DNA from: Petrosia ficiformis
Lineage: Eukaryota > Porifera > Demospongiae > Haplosclerida > Petrosiidae
Assembly (NCBI GenBank): GCA_947044365.1
Contig: OX345636.1
Coordinates: forward strand, 38,916,191 to 38,980,190
DNA length: 64,000 nucleotides
Reading direction: 5' to 3'
A program made the position numbers and the translations under genes. Below are positions 1 to 12,086 of this stretch, in pieces; positions within the stretch are counted from its first letter, which is position 1; the number at the start of each line of letters is the position of its first letter. Below the pieces are notes generated by a model. It saw only the letters and a list, made by a program, of their open reading frames with translations, was not told where the DNA came from and searched no databases.

Positions 1-2
1 TC

Positions 3-158
3 AGACTCTTGTCCTTCCCTGTGGTATCACACAACAAGTGGCTGTGTGTCAGTGACAAAGATTCTGGAGAAATGAGCCTCTTTTATTTCTTGGCTCTTCA
101 TTTTATCTCCAGAACCTCCGGCTCCGACACACTGCACACTTTGAGTTCTCTTCCTTAA
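3..158 (+). CDS. possible 3'-terminal exon fragment, unidentified
   Basis: The window opens in an uninterrupted plus-strand frame of 51 codons (frame 3) ending in TAA at 156-158. The composition looks protein-like (contains KWLCVSDKDSGEMSLFYF). A shorter minus-strand frame is also open over the same bases, so even the strand is uncertain. I recognise no family. If real, it is the end of a gene lying mostly left of the window. Confidence 0.15.
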   Translation, partial: RLLSFPVVSHNKWLCVSDKDSGEMSLFYFLALHFISRTSGSDTLHTLSSLP

Positions 159-2742
159 ATCCAGTTAGCACTGATTTTCCAACAGAATTTGTAATCATAT
201 ATGCATAAAAAAGATTTTTGAATTAGCCAAAACTTACAAATTTACCTAAAGTTCAGACTCATTCTCCAAGTTCAAAACAAACAAAATGAGTTTTACAGCT
301 GGTACTGTATGCACAGCAAGGAAGCTATTATCACTGCAAGGAAGTTATTATATTATAATTCATCACTGCTTCTTGTGTGCACAACTTTGAGGAAGCTATT
401 ATAAGTCAATACTACTGCTTATTTTTCATATACACAGGCTCATATACTGACAGGAATTTGAAAAGGAGTATTAGTAAAACTTTAATGTATATATACGCAG
501 TTGTCGAATGACAAAATTTGGAATTTGCATGTAGTATTATCATTACCATGATTTGCGTGAATATTGTTTATGACAAAATCACTCCACAGATAGAGTGACG
601 TTTATGCGACTAGTTTCCTGCAAAAAAATGTGTGAAATGTTTCCAGTAAATCAATTCTAGTTTCTTCTTTACACTTTCAATTAAATGTATCTATACTCTT
701 TGACCATCACAACATAATAGCAAGTCATTATTAATTTTTATAGCATACATAATTAATTTTTCGGAAGTTAACACATTTACACACATGCAAGCATACAGAT
801 TACAATGCTGTGCTTGCATATTTGTGTTCCTGTGCACTCTAACTCACACAATTATATGCAAAAAGAGGGATGTGAATGAAAACAAAAACAATTTATCTCA
901 GATCATAACAGATTTCATTTTATGTCAGTGAATATCTGTTACTAAACTGATAACTTTAATTTGTGACAGGATATTAATGCAGTTTGCAACCATGCACACT
1001 ATATACATACATGTATTATGCATTTACCAGGGTTACAAATGTTCAGAGAATAAGTCCAAATTCTATCAGCAAGCAGTCCAAAACATCCACTCTTACATGC
1101 TTACAGACAGCTGCTGTGCATACTTTAGGAAGGAATAAACTCTTTGTCATATAGCTTTTAAATCAGTGGGTTGTCTATAACGAAATATCTTTCATCTGAT
1201 AAGAAAACTTTATTTGCATGCTTCATTATGTTACACTTAAAGCTATATGTAAAACATGTACTTAGTCATACAAACACAACTCGTAGGCTTTCAAATCATA
1301 TAATAAGCAAATGCAAAATATATAATAAATGGAAGGCAGAAATAACTATATTTTACATAGCCGTCCATACAACTACATTACATACAATTTACAAACATGC
1401 GCATATAATTTGTTATAGATTACATGCAAGATTGCTTTATCGGTATTATTGCACTTCAAATCATAATAAATAGTATTTATTATTCTTCTAATTATGTATA
1501 TATTATAAATATTATATATAATATATATATATGTTTATTTATTTATTTATTTATTACAATATATATATAATTATTTTCCAGTATGGAAGATCGTCGATAT
1601 TTTAATATGTGTGTCTGTGTCTGCGTGTATTCGTCTGTGTCTGTATAACTTACACAAAATCTGACTTGTCCATATGTCTCTTCTGCACTCTAGAGATAAA
1701 CGTACTCTTTCCTCTTGCCGTTCTCTTTCGCTTTAGTGTGTTACTGTACGCTCTTATTATTTATAGTGTCAACCGAGCGTGCGGAAATACAACGTGACGC
1801 ACTCTGTGAGAAAGGACACTGGAGACTACAGTTCTTGAGAGACGCACACGCATATTTATAGGACCAGTTGAGTGTCATAGATGCACAACGCACTGAACAG
1901 CTAAAGACTTTGCACAAAGGCCTTTGTGTTGGGCAACAACACATCTGGATGATGTAAACATCATGTTGGTAATAGATTTTACATTATCAAACACACAATT
2001 ACATGACTTTTTAAGTATGATTCATGTACATAATTACTTTGCATTATGAAGCTTCAAGTGCAGTTAAGTTATTATATATACAAACTGTCACGGTGGTCTT
2101 GAATTAAATGTAACTAGTTATATAATATTATAATTATATATATATATAGCTACCATGGCAAACGTTTTGATGTAGATTTCGATTTGATATAGACCTTAAA
2201 TTAGTGTCCTCAGATGTGATATAACCATTGCATGCTCAGCTATACTGACAATTATAAAATTAATGTTCAATATAATGTATTCCACTTCATTTAAATAGAT
2301 ATTGCATGTCGGAGTAATCAATACGAATAAAATAATTAACTAAGGAATTACATGTATTTTGTCTGTCAAAGAGATGCTTGTACATGTGCATGTTACACCA
2401 TGCTAATGTGAATGTTGATTGTTAAACTATTAATACTACTTACATAATTGTAATTATACAGTTTGTTGTCTTTATTTCAATATATATAATTGTAGCTACT
2501 ATAAATGTCTAATCATGTGTGATGTGTCATAATGATTCCATAAAAATGTCTCTGTGCTACTCCAGTTTAGCCAATCTCAACACGATTGCTGTGGTAATGG
2601 ATTTGTAAATAATTATGATATGAAAAACATATACAGAGGAATGCAATTGCTCTAAATTTGGGAAATGTTTATTTGTGAGCAATTAATTATTCACACATAA
2701 AATGCTATTCAAAGTATATATTACTGAACTTGAGAAACCAAA
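159..2742. other. gene-free AT-rich stretch
   Basis: No coding exon can be supported. The stretch holds AT and TTTA microsatellites near 1500-1565 and 2130-2150, and a slightly CpG-richer patch near 1760-1900. Short open frames here show no family features or splice-site support. Confidence 0.6.
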
Positions 2743-2750
2743 TCTACAAC

Positions 2751-3250
2751 TAGTGTTGTTTTAGTTTGACAATAGTGACCACCAGTGTTTTTGATAAGCT
2801 CATAATGGTACACCATTGCCCCAAAAAACTTTTTATTTGGCACTGAACATTTCTCTTTTTGGGCCAGTGGCGCAGTTAATTATGATTATATTGTCACTAA
2901 CAGCATTAACTCTTAGTTAATTGGCTCAAGATGTATTCTAAATGGTGCACACATTAACCTTTTTTGAGCCAATTTGGCCCAAGCTTCAAAACTTATCAAA
3001 AACTCTGGTGACCACTTTTAGTTATAGTTATAGTATGCAGAATTTAATTTAGTTATAGTTTAATTTACTAAAATAATATTGGGCTTCACTAAAAGTGTTT
3101 TAGTTTTAGTTAACTAACTAAAAGTGGCCATTATTGGCCAATTTTCATTTTAGTTAGTTATAGTTATTGCAATACACTTGTAATTTAGTTACACTAAAAG
3201 TCAAAATGCCTTACTAAAAGGGATTTTAGTTGTAAACTAAAATAAAACTA
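2751..3250 (+). repeat. TAGTGTTG-type hAT-like MITE, split by a second MITE
   Basis: The element begins TAGTGTTGTTTTAGTT and ends in a degraded inverted copy. Its interior is the long imperfect palindrome of TTAGTTA/TAACTAA units shared with the copies at 10234, 12741, 14056, 60933 and 61944. This copy is interrupted at 2775-3015 by a 225-bp element. Its own target duplication is decayed (about 5 of 8 bases agree). Confidence 0.7.
2783..3007 (+). mobile_element. 225-bp hAT-like MITE nested in another MITE
   Basis: Ends are CAGTGTTTTTGATAAG and CTTATCAAAAACTCTG. Both flanks carry the perfect 8-bp duplication GTGACCAC (2775-2782 and 3008-3015). CAGNG termini plus an 8-bp duplication are hAT hallmarks. 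Relatives lie at 11605-11810, 15752-15978, 24514-24696 and 30619-30840. It has no coding capacity. Confidence 0.88.
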
Positions 3251-3608
3251 GTAATAACCTACATGACTGTGAGTAGCTACCTTATGGTAATTAGTTGTTT
3301 ACTGCTACTAGTGTTAGTGCTGTTCTATATGGAATTAAGTGGTTTGTTTAATTTGTTGTTATGGTACTATCCTGATCTTGTTCATATACTTTTGGAGTTG
3401 TATCATTCCGGATATTATCAGCATATATTTTGGCATTCAAGATCATTTATTTTATTTGTTATTAGTTGATAATTTACATTATCATAATAATTATTATGGT
3501 AATTTGACACCAGATCCCTGATCATGTAAATGTGATAATTATCACGGAAGTATATGTACACATGTGTTTATGATCATAGCATTAGTAAGAAACTACAACT
3601 ATTGTTAG

Positions 3609-4976
3609 TTAACACAATACCTGTAACTGAGTTGACTCAACCATTCTATCATGTAGTTTCTTCATCAGTGTGTCGTCTATGCCATATTTCAGGAGTATGT
3701 TGTGATAGAGTTGCCAGCTCTCAAACATGTGTTTAGGACCAGTAGGAAAAGATGGGTGCACCATATCTATAACAGCTATTGTATTAATAAAAGCAAGTAG
3801 AAAGATATCAGGCTCACCAAGTGTATTTCTATTATGCACTAACTCAATTACTGCAATAGACTGCATTATTAGAGTCACTACGGTCTTCAGTACACTCCCA
3901 TCTGGATCAGAAACCAACATTTGTTTCTCTTCTAGAATGTTGATGGGTTGGTACTGTCCATAAATTAAGCTTCGCAACCATGCATGTGTTAACGTATGAA
4001 GCTGAGGTCTTGGTTTGGTTTTATCTGATTGTTCCTGGAATAGCTTATTGACAAAAAGAAGTCGAGGTACATGTACAACATCAATTTGTGGAGAGCTATC
4101 AGTTTCTTCAATTTCTAAACTAAAACTTGGATCAAAGTGCGATAGGGATGGCACTGCTGTTTTTGAGTTAACCTTTAGGTCTCCATTTGTTGTATCCACA
4201 CTTAAAATCAATGAAGAAAGAGCTTCACAACACAATTTGCATTCATCATAGATTTTAGCTAAAGGTAGACTGTTTGGCTGTATGGGTATTGCATTTACAA
4301 AAGCATTTAGGAAGTAAGTAAAAATTGAGTGTCGCAGGGTTCCAACTGCAAACGAACTTTCATAGGCTGTACCGGCAGCTAAAACATATGTATGTGGTAA
4401 AAGCATGTCTGAAATAGCAGTCATGGTTGTTGCCATGACACCCGAGTAACAACAATCTAGGATGACTAGAATGTACCTTGCCTTGCATTCTGATTGGCTA
4501 ATGCACTTAATAAGATTTTCAGTTGTCAAATAAGTACTTTTAGTAAGGTCGAAATCTGCTGAAGCTAAAGCCCATTTCTGATTTGAATCATTTATCCCGT
4601 GGCCACCAAAGAAGAGAATGAATATACCTCCATCTCCAACTTGTTTTGAAGTTCTTTTAATTGCTTCTTGCATTCCAGCATGCGTGCATTGGTCTGGATT
4701 CTCAGAAGAACAGTATACTTTGAAACGAAACAAGTTGAGCTTCTTTACAAAAGTCATGGATGTTTCTAAAGCATCTAATTTCACGGTTGGACCTAAGGAC
4801 CTGTTCTGAAAATTTGGATGAAGCTGTTTATCAATACCAAAAGCAAGCATACAGCTTTTATTAGAATCAAACTCAAGACAAGTCTCTGGAGCATTTGAGA
4901 TTACTAAAAAACAATCATTTTCTTTTTTTCTGTCATTTTCAGGCTGTGTGTACAGTTGAAGAGGACCCACTCCCAT
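3609..4976 (-). CDS. caspase-fold (C14) protein with novel C-terminal half
   Basis: Single coding exon, 455 aa from the ATG at 4976. The acceptor TTTTAG lies just upstream, the exon opening at 4991. Residues ~20-230 form a caspase/metacaspase-like p20/p10 fold. The catalytic His is in FFGGHG (His126) and the Cys in LDCCYSG (Cys176), each after a hydrophobic strand. The motif SIFTYFLNAF fits the small-subunit region. GGHG plus DxCxSG resembles metacaspase-like C14 proteins more than classical animal caspases (QACRG). No CARD, DED or NACHT is present. The last ~225 residues match nothing I know. The upstream exon carries no in-frame ATG, so it is taken as 5' UTR. A TTACAG|GTATTG just before the stop could be a donor, so the C-terminus may differ. 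A minus-strand AATAAA lies near 3450. Fold assignment is firm; substrate and role are unknown. Confidence 0.82.
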   Translation of the reverse strand: MGVGPLQLYTQPENDRKKENDCFLVISNAPETCLEFDSNKSCMLAFGIDKQLHPNFQNRSLGPTVKLDALETSMTFVKKLNLFRFKVYCSSENPDQCTHAGMQEAIKRTSKQVGDGGIFILFFGGHGINDSNQKWALASADFDLTKSTYLTTENLIKCISQSECKARYILVILDCCYSGVMATTMTAISDMLLPHTYVLAAGTAYESSFAVGTLRHSIFTYFLNAFVNAIPIQPNSLPLAKIYDECKLCCEALSSLILSVDTTNGDLKVNSKTAVPSLSHFDPSFSLEIEETDSSPQIDVVHVPRLLFVNKLFQEQSDKTKPRPQLHTLTHAWLRSLIYGQYQPINILEEKQMLVSDPDGSVLKTVVTLIMQSIAVIELVHNRNTLGEPDIFLLAFINTIAVIDMVHPSFPTGPKHMFESWQLYHNILLKYGIDDTLMKKLHDRMVESTQLQVLC

Positions 4977-5893
4977 TCTTAGATTGGACACCTAAAAGAT
5001 AAATAAGAAGCAATTTACTATTGTAGAATTTAATATTATGATAAGCCTGAGTGAACCCCTGCAGTCATTGTGACTGTTAGTAAAAACATTCGTTTGTTTG
5101 TATGCTATGGAAAGGAGTTGTAAGGGTTCTTAGTTCAATCCTACTCTGTCACCCTTTTCTGTTCTTTGGCAGGTATACTGAAGGGAGATGTTTTAACCTG
5201 TGTCATGAATCCACAATCCACCAATCGTATGACCAGATTATAAAGATAATGGAAATTCATCTGTGTTACATTCTGTTTCAGACCCCATAAAACTTCCTTA
5301 GGCCCATACCATGCACATTCAAAGCTGTGCTTTTCCCTTATGATGTTATGATACAATGACAAAACACACTTTCTTACACTTCAATCATGCATGTTGAAAC
5401 CAAGACTAGATACTGAAATGAAGTCACTATAGCCAAAAGGGAGTAGTAATTTACCTAATATTTTCTTAATTAAAAATTCATTAATACAAGTGCAAGTACA
5501 GCCTTCACAGTGTCATGTTACAGGAGGATTACATGTATATAGTTTAGGTAATAGCACACCAATATGGGATTTCTGATCTCTTCAACAATGTAATCTTCAC
5601 GTCAAATAAATAGTAACAAAACCACAATGCACCCACTATTTAAACAGCATACAATCCATAACAAATAAAGATTATACAAAGCACCCTTAATGATGTTATA
5701 TGATATTGGTTACACTACTCAACATTAACAAATCAAAACTGATACTAATAATAACTGCCAATAAAAACCAATGCCAACTACTAGTCAGAGTATCAGTAAA
5801 TCACTATGTATGAGATATATACATATATATATATATATATATGTGTTTGAGAAACAACATAAAACCTACTGGGTATGTCACACTAGCCTGCCC

Positions 5894-5955
5894 TAGTCTG
5901 GGTACCCATCCCTTCGCGCGGATCGCTTGAGGAGAAGGGGCGGGTACCCAAACTA
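5894..5955. mobile_element. 62-bp palindromic MITE with 9-bp target duplication
   Basis: Termini TAGTCTGGGTACCC and GGGTACCCAAACTA are inverted repeats. The flanks carry the perfect 9-bp duplication AGCCTGCCC (5885-5893, 5956-5964). It is GC-rich and lies in the caspase-fold gene intron. It is related by ends and duplication length to the element at 7951-8164. Confidence 0.8.
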
Positions 5956-6040
5956 AGCCTGCCCTGGAATCTCAGTGTTTCTCTCACCATAATATATATC
6001 AATAGCAATGGAAGAAAGAAAATATTTTCATTATAGTTAC

Positions 6041-6285
6041 CTTGGTTAGAGCTACGATTAATACTGCTGCTTGATTAGTCACTCCCAAAACACCGCCTTG
6101 TAATTATGAACTTCGTTTCCGTTGCGTACATAATAACCATAGCCTCCTCCCATTCCCATAGTAGGCGCGGCGAGACTATCCTGCGTTAACTTGCGTTGAG
6201 TACGTCCTACTAGCGCAGCGGTGTTAATTAATAAATTTAAATTTAATAAAAATGACTGCACCTTTGTTTGAGAGGATACTTGCAT
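6041..6285 (-). other. probable 5' noncoding exon of the caspase-fold gene
   Basis: A strong minus-strand donor (ACCAAG|GTAACT) ends this exon at 6041 and pairs with the acceptor at 4992, giving an intron of about 1.05 kb. The frame entering the coding exon has a stop and no ATG here, so the exon is read as 5' UTR. It holds a 68-codon upstream ORF in another frame (6285 down to 6079). The transcription start is not visible; the upper bound given is the uORF start. Confidence 0.45.
6150..6251. promoter_or_regulatory. candidate bidirectional promoter
   Basis: Divergent genes on opposite strands meet here: the caspase-fold 5' exon runs left and the epoxide hydrolase ATG is at 6252. The interval is locally rich in CpG (GGCGCGGCG, AGCGCAGCGG) inside AT-rich DNA. 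Its exact limits are inferred. Confidence 0.45.
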
Positions 6286-6746
6286 TCTTCTTCCAAGTGT
6301 TTGTGAGTACTATCTTCTTCTTTTATTACTTTTGTGTAATTCTCAGATACCCTTTTACTGTCTTCAAGAAGAAAAGTAGATCCAGTGAGATTTTATAATA
6401 ATTAATAATAATAATAATAATAATATATATATATATATATATATATAATATAATTATATATAGTATGATGATGACATCATCCCTTTGATGTGGTGAGTTC
6501 TATATATTGTATGTAGACCTTCCATCACCATCATACAATATATTGTATATATTATGCTAACAGGTCCTATATACAAAATACAGGACCTGAATTTCTTTGT
6601 CCAAAGATGTGATATAGCCCGAGCCTGTGAGGGCTATATCACATCCGAGGACACAAAATGAGGGTCATATATGCGGTATATAGGACCTGTTAGCATACTA
6701 TATACATGTATATTATATTATATATATATGTATATATATATAATTA

Positions 6747-6791
<45 letters not shown>

Positions 6792-9700
6792 ATATATATA
6801 TAATTATAATTATATATATATATATATATATATGTATATGTTATAACACCCTACGAGTGCTATATCAAATTTATAATCACCGAGCATGAGGGCCTTAGGC
6901 CCGAGGGTGAGGTGATTATAAATCTGATATAGCACGAGTAGGCGTGTTATAATTACATGAAAGACAAAACCTTTGTTGATGTCTGATGCTTCTCCTACCT
7001 TTCTGTCGGCACTTTGGAGAAGGTAAGCGTTGTTTTCTTGTAGTCTGTTTCAACGGCAGATTTTATATCTGACCACAGGGTGCTGTATCTGATTTATAAA
7101 CCTGTGGTTTACTTTGATGTTTCGTCGTACCAAGATATAATTATATATATAATTATATATATATATTATATTATAATTATATATAGGAAGTATCTTTTTT
7201 GGAATCATGTTATATACACATAGGTGTAGGAAAGGGGGGGCTTAACCCCCCCAACATTAGATGAACCTGCTAGGATCACTTTAATGATTCAATTAACATG
7301 TATCCATTTCTGCATCATAACTACATATGCCATGATTCAATGTTATCACATCATGGCATCATAATTTGCACAATCATTGAAGTGTAAAGAAAGCAATGAA
7401 GTGTGAAGAGTTTATTGCTTTTAATGACAGACGAATGCACTTTTTTGGACATTTTGATTAATTCTTATGACAAACATTTTCCTGTTACACTTTGCAATCA
7501 TTCTCTCAAATTTTGTTTAGTAATTTTTTTAAAATACTGCATGTTATGTTAACTTAAGTGAGTCAGCCCCACCCACCCAACCACCCCCCAACTTTAAATT
7601 CATTCCTACTCCTATGTATATACGTGTACATATCAGAAACCCTCAGGAGCATGGCTGTGTATGAAATGAAACCACAATAATGTTAATACTTTTCGTCTAA
7701 AATAAATAAAACTCCAAGTTGGTTTGTGAAGGAGTAGAATTGTGGATTGTTACATTATATGGATTGAAACCATTAACAGATAAAATAAAATCTAGCTTAG
7801 AAATAACAACCACACTTGTAAGAGCTATTGGTACTTGTAGCTATAGCTTAACTGTGCCCCAAAACAACTCTGAATCCTATGTATCATACAGTTAAATCAA
7901 ATCATATGATATCCTCACTGGTAACAATCACAACCTACCCATACTCATACTAGTCTCAGTAACCACCCCCTTTGCATAGGGAGGGAGAGGTCTGGTATTG
8001 CATGCATCATAGAGTTGTCTTTGTTCCCCAAAAATCTTGGGGAAACCGCATGTGTATTGTGTATACATAGTGGTTAAGTAAATAAATTCTTTTGAGACAA
8101 CTCAATGATGTGTGCAATACCAGATCCCTTCCTCTCTATGCAATAGGGGTGGGTACCAAGACTATACTCATACTACATTGGAGGAAGTGCATAATCCTTC
8201 ACAAACCTATAGCCCATATTTCTAGTGTTATGGAGCGATGATTATCCTAATTTCTTGTGTGCAACCATCAAAATATTTTTCTATTTTTACCTTTTTTAAG
8301 CCATAGATGTGGCATGTAGTTTACACACCACATTACTAAAATAAACTGAGCTCCTAGATGTTAACTTCACATAAAATTGTAAGGCTGAGATTGATGGTCT
8401 TTGACAAATAACAAATGTGTTTAATTTTACAATTTGTTTTTATCCAGTTCCTCCAGCGTGTCTTATCGACCCTTCACTTGGTGCACATGAATATGTCACT
8501 ACTAATGGTATAAAATTTCATTATGTCACAAGTGGTGATAAGACCAAACCTCTCATGTTATTCCTACATGGATTCCCTGAGGTAGGTAGTGTTTCCTAAA
8601 CACCAGTTCAATATAAGTAGGTAAGATTAGATTTAGTGTAGCACTTTTGAGTGTCTTTACAGACACCAGGAGTTGGTAGTGCAATTCAGTAAGTTGTGAC
8701 TGAATGCTATTAGTATAGCATATGTTACCATGGCAACTATTTGATTCGGTTAGGTCTATATTTTTCTACATATCAGACCTGTCAAAGGCAAATGTATACA
8801 CTATATAATTGTATATCATTTTTAGTAATGTTGGCAGAGCTCTATGTCCTGGGTTTGGATGTTTCTAGTTGAATAGCATAGTCAATGAAGTAGTAGCTAA
8901 AATATATTACAAAGCCTTTAAAACAACTAAAAAGTAAGAAGAATGAAAAAATAAGTTATTTTCAGATATGAGAAAGTCATCAGCAATGATTGTTGGTGAT
9001 TACAAAGCTATCATAGGAATACTTTTTTCTCCATATATCTTGTTGTATTTGTTACATGATAGTTAATGTAGGCATGATAATGGAGAGAGATTAAGGTTTT
9101 GTAAATGGAGACTCTAGTAAACTTCTACCCATCATAGCAGACAGTTTCACAAATTACTGTTTTATATATAAATGACCGAGCAAGCAAAAAATGTGTTAAA
9201 AGTAATAAAACGTTTTATTCCAGTATAGCACAAAATTTACAGAAACTAAATACTATAATGATTTCGATTTTACTAGTTTTAAAAAACAAATACCTTGGCT
9301 AGCTGTTGTGTAACTCTTGAGTCACAAATCACTATAGTTTGTGTAAGACAAGCATTTAAAGTACACCAATGTCATGTTAATTAATAGATTATGCTTACTT
9401 AAATGGGCAATTTCTCAGAATCCAATTGTCACAGCGATTGAAATTTTAGCAGCAATAACTTAGGTAAGTCACATTGCAAAACTAATATATCATGATGATG
9501 TCTACAGTGCATACATGTAAAATTTTTTTAATTTTTACTTTTGACCCTTTTCGCTTGTTTGGTCAACTATATGTTTCATTGTTGTCTGAGTATTTGTACC
9601 ACCATTAAATTTTAGTTTGAATTCATAAGTTACCTACTTTCTGTTTTTAATGTTTTGTTGCCATGACATCTGTTTGAATTAATAATAAACAACTGACTGT

Positions 9701-12055
9701 ATGTCTAATTGCAATGGGTTTATTAATTATTATTGTTTTTAGTTTTGGTTCAGTTGGCGTTATCAACTAAAGGAATTCTGTGATGATTACCATGTTGTAG
9801 CTGTAGACCTGAGGTAAGAAATATGATTTATCATGATAATACACAGTATAGTTGGACAATCATGCAGTTATACTACTGTGTCACAATTATTTAAGTTATA
9901 ATTAATCAATCAGGGTTTTTTTTCATACAGCGGGGGAAGGGGGATATCCCATACCCCCCTAATTTGAGTTCATCCCTACATTTCAGACCACATTTATTTC
10001 AACATGCAACAACATCACAGCTACTTTCTGGGTCCCGAAAAGCCACTAGAACCAACCTCAGAGGGCCTAAATTTTAAACATTTCCTGGGGAGCATACCCC
10101 CAGACCTCACTACAAGCAGTGTATATACTATATAACATTCTCATAAAGACTATTGAGCCTGTCTGTTAAGAGGAGAAACAATGCTAACTAAATCTATAAT
10201 TTCAGTTTGTGTTCTGTTTGTACTTATTTGAAGTAGTGTTTTAGTCAACTATAACTAAAACTAAAACCCCTTTTAGTAAGGCATTGTGACTTTTAGTTAA
10301 CTAAATTATAAGTCTAATGTAATAATTACAACTAACTAAAATGAAAATTTGCCAATAATGGACACTTTAGTTAGTTAACTAAAACTAAAACCCCTTTTAG
10401 TAAGCCTAATGTTAATTAAACTATAACTAAACTAAAAGTTTGCTAAAACTAGTCATACTATAACTATAACTAAAAGTAGTCATTTCTGTCAAACTAAAAC
10501 ATCACTAATTTGAAGTAACTATAACCTCACATAAGGATATGCAATACTAGCAATATTTAGTTCATGCAATATTTACATCAGGTAATGTCGACCCTAATAC
10601 ATAATGTTTTAGTCATTTCTGTCAAACTAAAACATCACTAATTTGAAGTAACTATAACCTCACATAAGGATATGCAATACTAGCAATATTTAGTTCATGC
10701 AATATTTGCATCAGGTAATGTCGACCCTAATACACAGTATGCAATGAACCCTTTTACTTAATTACTTTTTAATTCAGGGGTTATGGTGATTCTGACAAGC
10801 CTGATGGTGTTGGTGAGTACAAACTGGATATATTGAAGGAAGATATTGTACAATTGGTAGGGAAATTATTCATTGTCATCATTGTAAGATTAAGTCTCTC
10901 TGTGTTTGTTGTTGATTTCAGATCAAAGTTCTTTGTTCTAGCAAGTGTATTCTTGTAGCTCATGACTGGGGAGGAGTCATTGCATGGTATGATGTCTACA
11001 TGTGAAAATTAGGATACGATGACTCTATATGTAATATAGTGTATAGTTTAATGTCATAAGGTTAATACATGATTATATATACTGTAACTCAATAATGAAG
11101 TAACAGATTGAAACTTGACATACACAAAAAAGAACTGGAAGGATAATTATTTAAAAATGGTGAAGGTAAAAAGATTGCTGATCATTTCGAACTAAAGTTT
11201 CCTGAGTTCAAAGTGAACATGAATGACCTTTAGTATCCTGCCTATATAGGTTAAGCAAATTTCCAATTTTGTCACATGATTTTACTGTAACTCAGTAAGG
11301 GATTGAAAATGACAAACAGAAAACGTCTTAGAAGTGGAAAATTTGACCCTTTTGAAAACCAAAAGTTGAGGTTAAAAAGAGACTGAATTCGAATGACCTT
11401 TTGTAACAATATTCAACCTAGACTCTGTTCCAGTACCAGCAGTCAAATCAATGTTGATCACTTGTACTGGCTTGTATACTGAATTGTGATGTTTTTGATT
11501 TTTCTTCTGTTTCATGTCAGCCTACATGTACATAGGTTAAGCAAATTTCCAATTTTGTCACGTGATTTTACTGTAACTGAAATACAGAAACAGATACTAA
11601 TATTCAGAGTTTTTGGTAAGTTTTGAAGCATGTGTAAAATTGGCTCCAAAATAGTTAGTGATAATACATCTTGAGCCAATTAACAAAGAGTTAATGCTGA
11701 CAATATAATCATAACTAACTGCACCACTGGCCCAAAGATAGAACTGTGCTGTGCCAAATAAGAAACTCTTTGGGCAGATGGTGCACCATATAAGCTTAAC
11801 AAAAACACTGCTAATGATACATTGTAATAGGCTTGGAAAATATCGATCTTTTTGATCCTTTTGAGGTCAAGGAGAGCATGAACAATCTCTAGTTTTATAA
11901 TTATTTAAGAAAGACATTACATTTGTTTTAGGTGTGTTGCACAGGATCATCCTGAACTGGTAGATAAACTAATTATGATGAACTGTCCTCATTTCAAGTG
12001 AGTCAGAAAAATATGACATTGGTAAACTAGTCTCATCAAACCAAAAGCATCTGCC

Positions 12056-12086
<31 letters not shown>

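Noticed and set aside
3727..4809. Plus-strand frames across the caspase-fold exon
   Set aside because: Antisense shadows of the minus-strand gene with its intact catalytic motifs.
6079..6285. 68-codon minus-strand ORF as the N-terminus of the caspase-fold protein
   Set aside because: It stops before the donor and is out of frame with the next exon; kept only as an upstream ORF.
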